A DNA stretch of 64,000 nucleotides from JACDAV01 sp964626755 (GCA_964626755.1 CAZVGO010000042.1:1-64000), one strand, 5' to 3'; shown: positions 33,531 to 42,522, numbered from the stretch's first letter. The notes: a model not told the origin generated them from the sequence alone. Translations and numbers: made by a program.

Positions 33531-34828
33531 CGGCCCTCCCACGGCTGCGGCTCCCACTCGAGCTCCGTCGCTCCGATCCGGACGGTGTCGCCGGGCGCGA
33601 CCCCGGCCCGCCGCAGCTCCTCGTCGATCCCGAGCCGGGTGAGGTCGCGCTGGAACCGCTCGGCTGACTCCTCGTTGTCGAAGTTCGTCTGGGCGGCCAG
33701 CCGCTCGATCCGCCGCCCGCGAATGCGGAAGGCGCCGTTCTCCCGCTCGACGACGAACCGGTCGCCCATCCCCTCGATCCGGTGGACGACAACCCCGGAC
33801 GGCTCGGGTGGCGCCGCGAGCTCGGCGGCATCGGGGAGAAGCGAGGAGACGGCATTCCGCAACGAATCGAGCCCCTCGCCGGTGGCCGCGGACAGCCCGA
33901 CGACCGCCAGCCCCTCAGCCTCGCGGGCGGCCCGGAACGCCGGCCACGCCGCGCCCGCTGCCGGCAGGTCGAGCTTGTTGAACGCGACCACGATCGGCTT
34001 CTCGAGGAGGACCGGGTCGTGGGCACGTAGCTCGTCGCGAATGACCGAGTGGTCCCACTCGGGGTTGCCCGCGGCGCCGTCGACCACGTGGACGAGGACC
34101 CGCGTTCGCTCCACATGGCGAAGGAAGGCGTGGCCGAGGCCCGCTCCGGTGCTCGCGCCCTCGATGAGGCCTGGGACATCCGCGATCGTCGGCCGCCGGC
34201 CGTCCTCCTCGCCGAGGTCGAGGACGCCGAGGTTGGGCTCGAGCGTCGTGAAGGGGTAGTCGGCGATCTTCGGGCGGGCGGCGGTCAACGCCGCGAGGAT
34301 CGTCGACTTGCCGGCGTTCGGCAGGCCAACGAGCCCAACGTCGGCGATCAGCCGGAGCTCGAGGCGAAGCGAGCGTTCCTCGCCGGGCTCGCCCTTCTGG
34401 GCGTGCTTCGGCGCCTGGTGGGTGGCCGACTTGAAGTGGGTGTTGCCGAGGCCGCCCCGGCCGCCGCGGGCAACCATCGCCGCCTGACCAGCGGCCACGA
34501 GGTCCGCCACGAGCTCCCCGGTCGCGTCGTCGTAGACGGCCGTCCCGGGCGGGATCGCGAGGACCAGGTCTTCACCGGCCTTGCCGTGCCTCCGCGCCCG
34601 CTCCCCGCGGCCGCCGGGTGTGGCCCGGAAGTGATGGGCGTACCGGAAGTCACGGAGCGTGGTCTGGCCGGCGTCGACCCGCAGGTGGACCGAGCCGCCG
34701 CGGCCGCCGTCCCCGCCGTCCGGGCCGCCGCGCGGGACGTGCGCCTCGCGCCGGAACGTCGCGGCCCCGTCCCCCCCGGCGCCGGCGCGGACCCAGATTT
34801 TCACCCGGTCGAGGAACATCGGGGGCAT
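33527..34828 (-). CDS. obg: Obg/CgtA GTPase with OCT domain
   Basis: Ribosome-assembly GTPase. The Obg glycine-rich fold comes first (MFLDRVKIWVRAGAGGDGA...GGDGGRGGSVHL), then the G domain with P-loop GLPNAGKST, DVPGLIEGAS switch, NKLD and the SAATGEG motif, and a C-terminal OCT-like region (about 340-433). Length of 433 residues is normal. The ATG at 34828 is used; MF at 34819 would also fit. First gene of obg-nadD-rsfS. Confidence 0.95.
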   Translation of the reverse strand: MPPMFLDRVKIWVRAGAGGDGAATFRREAHVPRGGPDGGDGGRGGSVHLRVDAGQTTLRDFRYAHHFRATPGGRGERARRHGKAGEDLVLAIPPGTAVYDDATGELVADLVAAGQAAMVARGGRGGLGNTHFKSATHQAPKHAQKGEPGEERSLRLELRLIADVGLVGLPNAGKSTILAALTAARPKIADYPFTTLEPNLGVLDLGEEDGRRPTIADVPGLIEGASTGAGLGHAFLRHVERTRVLVHVVDGAAGNPEWDHSVIRDELRAHDPVLLEKPIVVAFNKLDLPAAGAAWPAFRAAREAEGLAVVGLSAATGEGLDSLRNAVSSLLPDAAELAAPPEPSGVVVHRIEGMGDRFVVERENGAFRIRGRRIERLAAQTNFDNEESAERFQRDLTRLGIDEELRRAGVAPGDTVRIGATELEWEPQPWEGR

Positions 34829-34895
34829 TCTCGCACGGGCTGCCGGCCAGACCGGCTGGACCGGCCGGCGGGCGAGCGTCGCGACGGGCTTCCGC

Positions 34896-36278
34896 CTACT
34901 TCAGGAAGATGAGCGGGTTGACCCGCTGCCCGCCGCCCCAGACCTCGCCGCGCCAGACCTCGAAGTGGAGATGCGGCCCACTCGCCCGGCCGGACTGCCC
35001 GACCCGGCCGACCTGCTCGCCCCGGGCGACAGACTGGCCTCGCCCGACGCTGACGGCCGACATGTGGTTGTAGGTCGTGAAGATGCCGGAGCCGTGGGCG
35101 ATCCAGACCTGGTAGCCGCCGCCGTTGCTCTTCCAGCCGGCGAAAACCACGGTTCCGTCCCCGCCGGCGCGGACGCGCGATCCGTAGTCGGCGGCGATAT
35201 CAAGCGCCAAGTGGCCGTAGCGGAAGTACTGGCTGATGTAGTTGTCTCCGCCCACGACCGGCCAGGCGAACGCGCCACCGCTGTACGTCACCGGCGGCCG
35301 GACCGTGCTGCTCGTCGACCTCGTCGGCCGAACGATCTGCGTGACCGGCTTCGGGAGGGCCTCCCCGACCGCGCCCGGGAGAACGAGGGTCTGGCCGACG
35401 ACCAGGCTGCGGTCCTCGAGACTGTTCGTCTCGTAGATCACGTCCGCGGAGATCTTGTGGGCCTCGGCGAGCGACTCGAGGGTGTCGCCTTCCCTGGTCG
35501 TCACGACGAGCCCGTTCATCGGCGGGATCGTCAGATCCCGGCCGACCTGGAGGCGCTTCGTGCCGAGGTTGTTCGCCCAGTTGATCGTCATCGCCGACAC
35601 GCCGAAGCGGTTCGCGATCGCGGTCAGCGTGTCCCCGGCCCGGACCGTGTACGTCTTGAGGAGCCCCTTGCCGTCCGCGATCGACGTGTCAACCGCGATC
35701 GGCTTGAGGAGGGTCCCGTCGGCGAGGAACGGCCCGCGGATCTCCGGTTCCTGGGTCGTTTCGGCGCGGGCCGCGGCGATCGCTTCCGGGTCGATCCGGG
35801 TGAGGTTGACCGTGCGGATGCCGCTCGAGCCGTAGGCGGGCGCATCTCCGCCCGTCGTTTCGACCGGGCGGTCGACCTGATCCGGTGCCGCCGCGAGGTC
35901 GCCTCCGCTGGCGCCGCCGATCGCGATGCGCGGCCCTTGCCCGTCGCCCGTGGTCGTGCCGACCGCACCGTGGGCGGTGCTGCCCGGCAGCCAGCTGAGG
36001 ACGGAGGCGACCAGGACGATGACAGCCGCGGCCACCGGGATCGCGGCTTCCGGACCGACCCGTCCGCGGAGCCCCGAGGCGAGCGCCACCGTTCTGCTCT
36101 TCGCAACGAGGCGCGGTGAAGCGGGGGCGGTGGACCCAAGGGACGCTGCCGGCACGCGCTGTTCGCCGGTGGCGTGAACGCTGCGGCCGTGGAACCGGAT
36201 CGGGGCCGATGATCGGCTGCTCTTGGTCGGGCGCAGGCGGTTCAGGACGCTCGGCACGCCGACTGATGCATTCAGCAA
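34896..36278 (-). CDS. LysM-M23 cell-wall endopeptidase
   Basis: A membrane-anchored peptidoglycan hydrolase. From the chosen TTG start it has an Arg/Ser-rich cytoplasmic N-terminus, a hydrophobic helix (AAIPVAAAVIVLVASVL), a long disordered linker, two LysM domains (KTYTVRAGDTLTAIANRFGV and TTREGDTLESLAEAHKI) and a C-terminal M23 domain with the zinc residues HLALD and HLHFE. The TTG at 36278 has AGGAG six bases upstream; an ATG at 36422 gives a 508-residue form without ribosome site. M23 enzymes of this type cut peptide cross-links. A structured leader precedes it. Confidence 0.85.
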   Translation of the reverse strand: MLNASVGVPSVLNRLRPTKSSRSSAPIRFHGRSVHATGEQRVPAASLGSTAPASPRLVAKSRTVALASGLRGRVGPEAAIPVAAAVIVLVASVLSWLPGSTAHGAVGTTTGDGQGPRIAIGGASGGDLAAAPDQVDRPVETTGGDAPAYGSSGIRTVNLTRIDPEAIAAARAETTQEPEIRGPFLADGTLLKPIAVDTSIADGKGLLKTYTVRAGDTLTAIANRFGVSAMTINWANNLGTKRLQVGRDLTIPPMNGLVVTTREGDTLESLAEAHKISADVIYETNSLEDRSLVVGQTLVLPGAVGEALPKPVTQIVRPTRSTSSTVRPPVTYSGGAFAWPVVGGDNYISQYFRYGHLALDIAADYGSRVRAGGDGTVVFAGWKSNGGGYQVWIAHGSGIFTTYNHMSAVSVGRGQSVARGEQVGRVGQSGRASGPHLHFEVWRGEVWGGGQRVNPLIFLK

Positions 36279-36294
36279 TACGTTCTCCTGGCGA

Positions 36295-36357
36295 ACGGAC
36301 GGTCGTGAGCGGGGCGACGCGTAGCGCCGGAGATGCGCGGGGTGCGTGACCGTCCGT
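36295..36357 (-). promoter_or_regulatory. Structured 5' leader of the LysM-M23 gene
   Basis: On the minus strand ACGGACGGTC (36348-36357) pairs perfectly with GACCGTCCGT (36295-36304) across a 43-base GC-rich loop, ending 6 bases before the AGGAG of the M23 gene. Upstream the repeat GTTGAGGGTCYGC occurs twice (36411-36423 and 36445-36457). An attenuator or thermosensor-type leader is possible; no known riboswitch consensus could be matched. Confidence 0.4.
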
Positions 36358-36476
36358 CGGGTCGCAGATTCGAGCTGGGGGTCTCTCTTCGCGGCCGGGG
36401 CCCGTCCTTCGCGGACCCTCAACGTGTAACGGAAAAGAACCCTAGCAGACCCTCAACCGTGTCGCAAATGCCACAC

Positions 36477-36496
36477 CGATTGGGAACTCCCAATCG
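36477..36496 (-). terminator. Hairpin after rho
   Basis: CGATTGGG and CCCAATCG form an 8-bp stem with a 4-base loop, starting 9 bp after the rho stop codon. No long U-run follows. Confidence 0.55.
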
Positions 36497-36505
36497 TCTC
36501 GCCGC

Positions 36506-37885
36506 CTAGGCGTCGAGGCTCTTCGTAAGGGTGGCGAGGAACTGGGCGTTGCTGTCGGTCTTCGCCAGGCGGTTGAGCAGGAGCTCGATCCCCTCGTTCG
36601 TGCCGACCGCGGAGAGCATCCGGCGCATCGTCCAGACCATCTTGAGCGTGCCGTCCTCGAGGAGGAGCTCCTCCCGCCGGGTCCCCGAGCGCTGGACGTC
36701 GATTGCCGGGAAGATCCGCTTCTCGGCCAGCTTCCGGTCGAGGATGAGCTCCGAGTTGCCCGTTCCCTTGAACTCCTCGTAGATGACGTCGTCCATCCGG
36801 GAGCCGGTATCGACGAGACAGGTGCCGATGATCGTCAGCGAGCCGCCCTCCTCGATGTTCCGGGCCGCTCCGAAGAACCGCTTGGGCTGGTAGAGGGCGA
36901 TCGGGTCGATGCCGCCGGACAGTGTCCGGCCGGACGGCGGCAGGGCGAGGTTGTATGCCCGCGCCAGGCGGGTGATCGAGTCGAGCAGGATCACGACGTC
37001 GCGCCCCGTCTCGACCTGGCGCTTGGCGATCTCGAGGGCCATCTCGGCGACGTGGGTGTGGTTCTCCGTCGGCTCGTCGAAGGTGGAGCTGATGACCTCG
37101 CCCTTCACGCTCCGGCGCATGTCCGTGACCTCCTCCGGACGCTCGCCGATGAGGGCGACCATGAGGAGGATGTCCGGGTAGTTCGCGGTGACGCCGTTGG
37201 CGATGTGCTTGAGGAGGAACGTCTTGCCGGCCTTCGGCGGGCTGACGATGAGCGCGCGCTGGCCCTTGCCGATCGGGTTGACGAGGTTGATGAGCCGCTG
37301 GCTGAGGTTCTTCGGGTCCGTCTCGAGGTTGATCAGCTCGTCCGGGTGGACCGGGGTCAGGTCGCCGAAGACAGGCCGCCGGCGGGCTGTCTCGATGTCC
37401 ACGCCGTTCACGGCGTCGACGCGCAGCATGCCCCAGTACTTCTCGGCATCCCGGGGCGCGCGGACGGCGCCGGAGATCCGGTCCCCGATCCGGAGGCCGA
37501 ACCTGCGGACCTGGCTCGAGCTGACGTAGACGTCGTCCGGGCTCGGCAGGAGGCCGTGGCGGCGCATGAACCCGAAGCCCTCGTCGACGATGTCGAGGAT
37601 GCCGGTCGCGTACGCGTGCCCGGCGCGCTCCGTCTGGCGCTGGAGGATCCGGTCGACCAGGTCGTCCTTGCGTTCGCCGCCCCCGTCGATCTGGAGCTCG
37701 CGCCCGACCTCGCGGAGCTCGGTGACGCTCATCTCGCGCAGGTCGCTGACGTCGAGGTCGTTCCGCTCGCGGGCGGCCTCGAGCTCCTGCTGCTCGTCGA
37801 ACTCGCTGACGGGGGCGCGCGAGACGGGCATGCGGCGGCGGGGGCGTCGGTTTCGGGATCGGGGGTCTGGGCCGTTGCCGGACAT
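36506..37885 (-). CDS. rho: Transcription termination factor Rho
   Basis: Hexameric RNA helicase ending many transcripts. The 459-residue protein has a charged N-terminus, an N-terminal RHO-N and cold-shock-like RNA-binding part (TELREVGRELQIDGG, GILDIVDEGFGFMRRHG), Walker A SPPKAGKT (215-222), GRDVVILLDSITRLARAYN Walker B, and SRMDDVIYEEFKGTGNSE. Length and motifs are normal. A good promoter (TTGACG-18-TATCCT) lies about 90 bp upstream, so the leader may allow autoregulation. Confidence 0.97.
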   Translation of the reverse strand: MSGNGPDPRSRNRRPRRRMPVSRAPVSEFDEQQELEAARERNDLDVSDLREMSVTELREVGRELQIDGGGERKDDLVDRILQRQTERAGHAYATGILDIVDEGFGFMRRHGLLPSPDDVYVSSSQVRRFGLRIGDRISGAVRAPRDAEKYWGMLRVDAVNGVDIETARRRPVFGDLTPVHPDELINLETDPKNLSQRLINLVNPIGKGQRALIVSPPKAGKTFLLKHIANGVTANYPDILLMVALIGERPEEVTDMRRSVKGEVISSTFDEPTENHTHVAEMALEIAKRQVETGRDVVILLDSITRLARAYNLALPPSGRTLSGGIDPIALYQPKRFFGAARNIEEGGSLTIIGTCLVDTGSRMDDVIYEEFKGTGNSELILDRKLAEKRIFPAIDVQRSGTRREELLLEDGTLKMVWTMRRMLSAVGTNEGIELLLNRLAKTDSNAQFLATLTKSLDA

Positions 37886-37974
37886 CTGGTTAGGGGTTCA
37901 CCTGCGGGCGGGGGCCGGACGGGCTCTCGCGCGGAATCGCTCCGCAGCGGAAGGGCCGGGTGGGGTGAGCGCAA

Positions 37975-38004
37975 AGGATAGTGCCCCGAACGGGTGTTCG
38001 TCAA
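37975..38004 (-). promoter_or_regulatory. rho promoter
   Basis: TTGACG (37999-38004), 18 bp, TATCCT (37975-37980) on the minus strand. The start site should fall near 37968, giving a leader of about 80 bases. Confidence 0.55.
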
Positions 38005-38051
38005 CGAGAAGATTGTCCGGGGTCTCGACTGGCGGCATTCCCGCCGCTAAC

Positions 38052-38184
38052 CCACCCCACGGGTGGTAATCGACGACCCGTCGGCCAATCTGCCCTGTCG
38101 GGGCCCGCCTACCCGGGCCCTGGGTAACCGGGAGGAACGGCCGCCACCGACCCAGTTACAACCCACTCGGTGGGTACGTGACAG
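38052..38184. repeat. rho-tal intergenic region with palindromic motifs
   Basis: The 311-bp space between tal (stop 38197) and rho holds no gene. It contains CCACCC-CAC-GGGTGG (38052-38066, 6-bp stem) and, right after the tal stop on the minus strand, CTGTCACGTACCCACCGAGTGGG (38162-38184, ending in hairpin CCCAC-CGA-GTGGG). The latter matches 20 of 23 bases of a copy downstream of zwf (60028-60050). Confidence 0.6.
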
Positions 38185-38196
38185 AAAACCGGTCGG

Positions 38197-38865
38197 CTAG
38201 GCGGGCGTCTTCTCGGCGGACGCCTTGCGCGCCTTCTCCCAGTCGGACCGGAACTGGGTGATCCCCTTGTCGGTCAGCGGGTGATGGACCATCTGCTGGA
38301 GGACCTTGAACGGCAGCGTCGCGATGTGGGCGCCGGCAAGGGCCGACTGGGTGACGTGAAGGGGGTGGCGGATCGAGGCCGACAGGATCTCGGCGTCGAT
38401 CTCGTGGATCGCGAAGATCTCGGCCAGCTCGCGGATGACGATCATCCCGTCCTGGTTGATGTCGTCGAGCCGGCCGACGAACGGGCTGATCAGGCTGGCC
38501 CCGGCCTTGGCGGCGAGGAGGCCCTGGTTGGCCGTGAAGATCAGCGTGCAGTTGGTCTTGATCCCCTCTTCGGCGAAGCGCGACATCGCCTCGAGGCCCT
38601 CCTCGCTCATCGGGACCTTGACCACGATGTTTGGCGCGAGCTTGGCGAACGCCCGACCCTCGCGGAGCATCCCGTCGACGTCCTCCGCGACGACCTCGGC
38701 CGAGACCGGTCCGCTCGTGATCCGGCAGACCTCCTGGAGGATCTCCTCGTAGCTCCCACCGACCTTGGCGTACAGGGTGGGGTTCGTGGTGACCCCATCG
38801 AGGATCCCCCACCGGGCGGCGGTGCGGATCTCTTCGATGTCGGCGGTGTCGAGGAAGATCTTCAT
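38197..38865 (-). CDS. tal: Transaldolase, TalC/MipB-type
   Basis: Transfers dihydroxyacetone units in the non-oxidative pentose phosphate pathway. The 222-residue short form starts MKIFLDTADIEEIRTAARWG, with DGVTTNPTLYAKV, the Schiff-base lysine in NIVVKVPMSEEG and NCTLIFTANQGLLAAKAGAS. This compact TalC type is the rule outside enterobacteria. AAGGAG precedes the ATG and TAGAAT (38895-38900) is a possible -10. It stands away from the rest of the pathway genes at 51-62 kb. Fructose-6-phosphate aldolase activity is a related alternative. Confidence 0.93.
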   Translation of the reverse strand: MKIFLDTADIEEIRTAARWGILDGVTTNPTLYAKVGGSYEEILQEVCRITSGPVSAEVVAEDVDGMLREGRAFAKLAPNIVVKVPMSEEGLEAMSRFAEEGIKTNCTLIFTANQGLLAAKAGASLISPFVGRLDDINQDGMIVIRELAEIFAIHEIDAEILSASIRHPLHVTQSALAGAHIATLPFKVLQQMVHHPLTDKGITQFRSDWEKARKASAEKTPA

Positions 38866-38977
38866 GGGGCGGCTCCTTGGGGGTCGGTCGAGGGATTCTA
38901 CGCTGACCGACCTTGCAAGCCCGAAACTGGAGTCGGCCGCGGCGCGTCTGGGGGCTAACCGTCACGAGGGAGCCCGA

Positions 38978-39859
38978 ATGCGATCGCCGACCGTCGCCAT
39001 CCTCCTCGCTGCGCTCGTTGCCGGCGGCTGCTCTGCCGCCTCGGGGCCATCGCCGTCCCCGGCGCCCTCCGGCTCTGGGCTGCCGACCGGCGGCCTGTGG
39101 CTGCGGGCGACGATGACCCAGGCGATCCCCCCGATCAACCGGTTCGGCTGGTTCCCGGCCGTCGCGATCACGGCCGACGGCGTCGTCGTCACGCAGGGCG
39201 CCGTCCCCGCGATCTTCCCCGGGCCGCTCGTGTCGCCGCTGGTCGGCCGGTCGATCTCGGCCGAGGGCTTCGGCCGGATTGTCCAGGCGGCGCGCGACCT
39301 GGGGCTCCTGACCGGCCAGTCCGACTTCACCGGCGGCGCGAGGCCCGGCCAGGCGCTCGGCCGGATCGAGCTCGTGGCCGGCGACCCGGTCGTCGAGCTG
39401 GTCGGCGATCCGGGGCGCGTCATGCAGTGCATCACGACGCCATGTGACCCCGCGCCCGGATCGCCCGAGGCGTTCGGCGCCTTCTGGCAGCGGCTGGTCG
39501 ACCTCCAGTCCTGGCTCGGGCCTGAGCTGGGTCCCGAGGCCTCGTACCAGCCAGGGGCCTACGCGATCCTCGTCGGATCGGCCCCCGATCCGCAGGGCCT
39601 CCCGCAGGCACCCGCGGATTGGCCGCTCGACGAGCCGCTCGCCACGCTCGGCGATCCGGTCGGCGACGGCGTCCACCGCTGCGCAACGGTCCGCGGCGAC
39701 GACGCGGCCGCGCTCCGGCCGGCGCTCGAAGCGGCGACCCAGATCACGGCCTGGACGCAGGACCCGTCGACGAGCGCGACGTTCGGGCTGACGGTTCGGC
39801 CGCTCCTGCCCGGCGAGGACGTCTGCCGGGAGCTCTTCGGCATCGGCGTCGCGGGCTGA
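38978..39859 (+). CDS. Predicted lipoprotein (293 aa)
   Basis: MRSPTVAILLAALVAGGC is a signal peptide with lipobox, followed by a Ser/Pro linker and a secreted domain with RFGWFPAVAITADGVVVTQG and two cysteines (QCITTPC). The pattern resembles small secreted proteins with a single beta-rich domain, but no family name is secure. It converges with pyrG (stops 12 bp apart). The start at 38978 is set by the signal peptide. Confidence 0.75.
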   Translation: MRSPTVAILLAALVAGGCSAASGPSPSPAPSGSGLPTGGLWLRATMTQAIPPINRFGWFPAVAITADGVVVTQGAVPAIFPGPLVSPLVGRSISAEGFGRIVQAARDLGLLTGQSDFTGGARPGQALGRIELVAGDPVVELVGDPGRVMQCITTPCDPAPGSPEAFGAFWQRLVDLQSWLGPELGPEASYQPGAYAILVGSAPDPQGLPQAPADWPLDEPLATLGDPVGDGVHRCATVRGDDAAALRPALEAATQITAWTQDPSTSATFGLTVRPLLPGEDVCRELFGIGVAG

Positions 39860-39871
39860 CGCCGAGGGTCG

Positions 39872-41587
39872 TCAGGAGCGGGTCGAGCTCCGGTCGGCGA
39901 CGGCGGGGGTCTTGCGAGCCGGGACGCTCTCGCGGGGCGGGACGGCTTCCGCTTCGCGCGGCACGAGAACCGGCTCCTGGCCATCGCGCACGGCGAGGGC
40001 GGACGCGACGAACCCATCGAACAGCGGGTGGGGCCGCTCGGGGCGCGACTTGAACTCGGGGTGGAACTGGCTCGCCACGAACCACGGGTGGTCGGCCAGC
40101 TCGACGATCTCGACGAGCCGCCCGTCGGGCGATTGGCCCGACAGAACGAGGCCGGCCTCCTCGAGCGTCTGGCGGTAGCGATTGTTCACCTCGAACCGGT
40201 GCCGGTGCCGCTCATAGATGACCTCCTGGCCGTAGACCGCAGCGGCCTTCGAGCCGGGGGTCAGCCGGGCCGGGTACAGCCCGAGGCGCATCGTCCCGCC
40301 CTTGTCCTCCAGCTCGCGCTGGTCCGGCATGAAGTCGATGACCGGGTTGTTCGTGAACATGTCGAACTCGGTCGAGTTCGCGTCCTTCGAGCCGATCACC
40401 TGGCGGGCGAGCTCGATCACGGCGCACTGGAGGCCCAGGCACAGGCCGAGGTACGGGATCCGGTGGTCGCGTGCGTAGTGGGCGGCGAGCACCTTGCCTT
40501 CGATGCCGCGGTGGCCGAAGCCGCCCGGGACGAGGATGCCGGCGGCGCCGTCGAGGCGCTCATGGAGGTTCTCCCTGGTGAGTGCCTCCGAGTCGACCCA
40601 GCGAACCTTCGCGTCCACCTCGTGGGCCCAGGCGGCGTGCTTGAGCGCCTCGGTGACCGAGAGGTACGCGTCCGGCAGCTCGATGTACTTGCCGACGAGG
40701 GCGATCTCGAGGGTCGGCTTCGGGCGCTTGATCCGCTCGACCATCGCCCGCCACGAATCGAGATCCGGCTCCGCCTCGGGGTCACCCAGGCCGAGCTCGC
40801 GAACGAGGAGCCGGCCGAGGCCCGCGGCCTCGAACAGCAGCGGCACCTCGTAGATCGTTTCCGCGGTCTCGGCCGGGATGACCGCGTCCGTGGCCACGTC
40901 CGTGAACAGGGCGATCTTCTCGCGGATCTCGTCGCTGACCGGGCGATCGCTCCGCAGGACGATGACATCGGGCTGGATCCCGATCCCGCGGAGCTCCTTG
41001 ACGGAGTGCTGGGTGGGCTTCGTCTTGAGCTCGCCCGTCGCGGCCAGCTCCGGGAGGAGCGTGACATGGACGTACAGGACGTTCGCCCGGCCGACGTCCT
41101 TGCGCATCTGGCGGATCGCCTCGAGGAACGGCAGGCTCTCGATGTCGCCGACGGTCCCGCCGACCTCGACGATGACGACGTCCGGATCGCCCTCCCGGGC
41201 GACCCGCGAGACTCGCTCCTTGATCTCGTTCGTGATGTGGGGGATGACCTGGACGGTGCCGCCGAGGTAGTCGCCCCGGCGCTCCTTGGCGATGACCGCC
41301 TGGTAGATCCGCCCCGTCGTGACGTTGCTGAGCTGGGTCAGGTTCTCGTCGATGAACCGCTCGTAATGGCCCAGATCGAGGTCCGTCTCGGCTCCGTCGT
41401 CGGTGACGAACACCTCGCCGTGCTGGTAGGGCGACATCGTCCCCGGGTCGACGTTGATATACGGGTCGAGCTTCAGGATCGAGACGCGGAGGCCGCGGGC
41501 CTTGAGGATCCGGCCGATGCTGGCGGCGGTGATGCCTTTGCCGAGTGAGGAGGTCACGCCTCCGGTCACAAAGACATACTTCGCCAT
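39872..41587 (-). CDS. pyrG: CTP synthase
   Basis: Makes CTP from UTP with glutamine nitrogen. The 571-residue enzyme starts KYVFVTGGVTSSLGKGITAA and has KLDPYINVDPGTMSP, the class I glutamine amidotransferase site LGLCLGLQCAVIELA, and the catalytic His/Glu pair in the QFHPEFKSRPE end. The C-terminal 30 residues are a short Pro/Arg-rich extension. The ATG at 41587 has GGGAGG upstream and TTGCCG-17-TAGCAT as promoter. Confidence 0.97.
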   Translation of the reverse strand: MAKYVFVTGGVTSSLGKGITAASIGRILKARGLRVSILKLDPYINVDPGTMSPYQHGEVFVTDDGAETDLDLGHYERFIDENLTQLSNVTTGRIYQAVIAKERRGDYLGGTVQVIPHITNEIKERVSRVAREGDPDVVIVEVGGTVGDIESLPFLEAIRQMRKDVGRANVLYVHVTLLPELAATGELKTKPTQHSVKELRGIGIQPDVIVLRSDRPVSDEIREKIALFTDVATDAVIPAETAETIYEVPLLFEAAGLGRLLVRELGLGDPEAEPDLDSWRAMVERIKRPKPTLEIALVGKYIELPDAYLSVTEALKHAAWAHEVDAKVRWVDSEALTRENLHERLDGAAGILVPGGFGHRGIEGKVLAAHYARDHRIPYLGLCLGLQCAVIELARQVIGSKDANSTEFDMFTNNPVIDFMPDQRELEDKGGTMRLGLYPARLTPGSKAAAVYGQEVIYERHRHRFEVNNRYRQTLEEAGLVLSGQSPDGRLVEIVELADHPWFVASQFHPEFKSRPERPHPLFDGFVASALAVRDGQEPVLVPREAEAVPPRESVPARKTPAVADRSSTRS

Positions 41588-41613
41588 AGGTCAGACCTCC
41601 CGGGGTTTTTCCA

Positions 41614-41642
41614 ATGCTATCGGAAAGTGCCCCGAGCGGCAA
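41614..41642 (-). promoter_or_regulatory. pyrG promoter
   Basis: On the minus strand TTGCCG (41637-41642), 17 bp, TAGCAT (41614-41619). The start site would lie about 20 bp before the pyrG ATG. Confidence 0.5.
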
Positions 41643-41666
41643 CTGGACTTCCGTACGGGATATCAA

Positions 41667-41696
41667 ACGGCCGGGGCCTCGTCGGGCCCCGGCCGT
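41667..41696 (-). terminator. Terminator of the secreted-protein gene
   Basis: A perfect 12-bp stem (arms 41667-41678 and 41685-41696) with a 6-base loop, followed on the minus strand by TTTGATAT. It lies about 40 bp past the stop of the gene at 41737-42522 and just upstream of the pyrG promoter. Confidence 0.8.
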
Positions 41697-41736
41697 GGTG
41701 CGGCCGGCGGACGTCGTCTCGCCAGCGGACCCCTAA

Positions 41737-42522
41737 CTAATCGTCGTCGCCGCCCTTGCGGTGGTCTTTGTCGCTTCGACCACCACTGCCCGGCTCGATC
41801 CCGGAACCGCTCCGGATGAACTTGCCGTCGATGTAGATGTTGTCGATAACAGCCAGGCCGACGCCCTCAGTGTCGTTGTTGGCAGTATCCGTGCCCTCGT
41901 CGAACACGATGTCGATGCTCTTGATCCTGGAGTTGAGAGGAACGGCCGTCGGGAAGCACTCAACCCCGCAGGTCACCAGGATCGATCGGGTCCGGGTCCA
42001 CTCCGCGGGATCCTGCGGAGCATCCACTTTCGGAGCGTTGGCGCAGCCAACGAAGATGGACGCGTCGGGTCCCGTCGGTGGATCGTATGAGACGTTGAAC
42101 CGGGGAGCGCCGGCGCCGCAGTGGCCGCCGTCACGATAGTCGAATCCGAGGGCGAAATCGGCGTCGACCACCATCCCCTTGACGCCCTTGATCTCCGCAC
42201 CTGCCGAGGAGCAGTTGGGCGTCGGGCCGTTCTTGCTGAGCAGAAGACCGCGGTGTGCATCCCGGCGCGTGGCCGCGGCACCGTTCAGGGCCGTGTCCCC
42301 GCCGTTGTCCGGGAGACCCATTCCACCAAGCCATGCCGAGGTGACGATCCGGCTGCCTGCCGTGCCGCCGCACTGCGCCGCGCTGCCCACGAAGATCCAC
42401 GGTTCGGCACTCAGCTTGCGGTTGTTGCTGCCACCGTGGGCCAGGACCGTCATTGGGACGGCGATCGCCACGACTGCGACCACCACGAGCGCCAGCGAAG
42501 TCCGGCGAGTAGGACGATGCAT
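41737..42522 (-). CDS. Secreted protein of unknown function (261 aa)
   Basis: Signal peptide (TSLALVVVAVVAIAVPMTVLAHG), then a beta-rich domain with several cysteines (QCGGTAG, NCSSAG, HCGAGAPRF, FVGCANAP, LVTCGVECFP), consistent with disulfides outside the cell. It ends in a highly charged Asp/Arg/Lys tail (GGRSDKDHRKGGDDD). The RSILVTCGVEC and SIDIVFDEGTD patterns resemble choice-of-anchor-like bacterial extracellular domains, but no family is secure. A strong terminator follows it, so it is probably a single-gene transcript. Confidence 0.7.
   Translation of the reverse strand: MHRPTRRTSLALVVVAVVAIAVPMTVLAHGGSNNRKLSAEPWIFVGSAAQCGGTAGSRIVTSAWLGGMGLPDNGGDTALNGAAATRRDAHRGLLLSKNGPTPNCSSAGAEIKGVKGMVVDADFALGFDYRDGGHCGAGAPRFNVSYDPPTGPDASIFVGCANAPKVDAPQDPAEWTRTRSILVTCGVECFPTAVPLNSRIKSIDIVFDEGTDTANNDTEGVGLAVIDNIYIDGKFIRSGSGIEPGSGGRSDKDHRKGGDDD

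Noticed and set aside
36279..36476. c-di-AMP (ydaO) riboswitch before the LysM-M23 gene
   Set aside because: The expected conserved GAA-rich and hairpin blocks could not be found. I only keep it as a structured leader.
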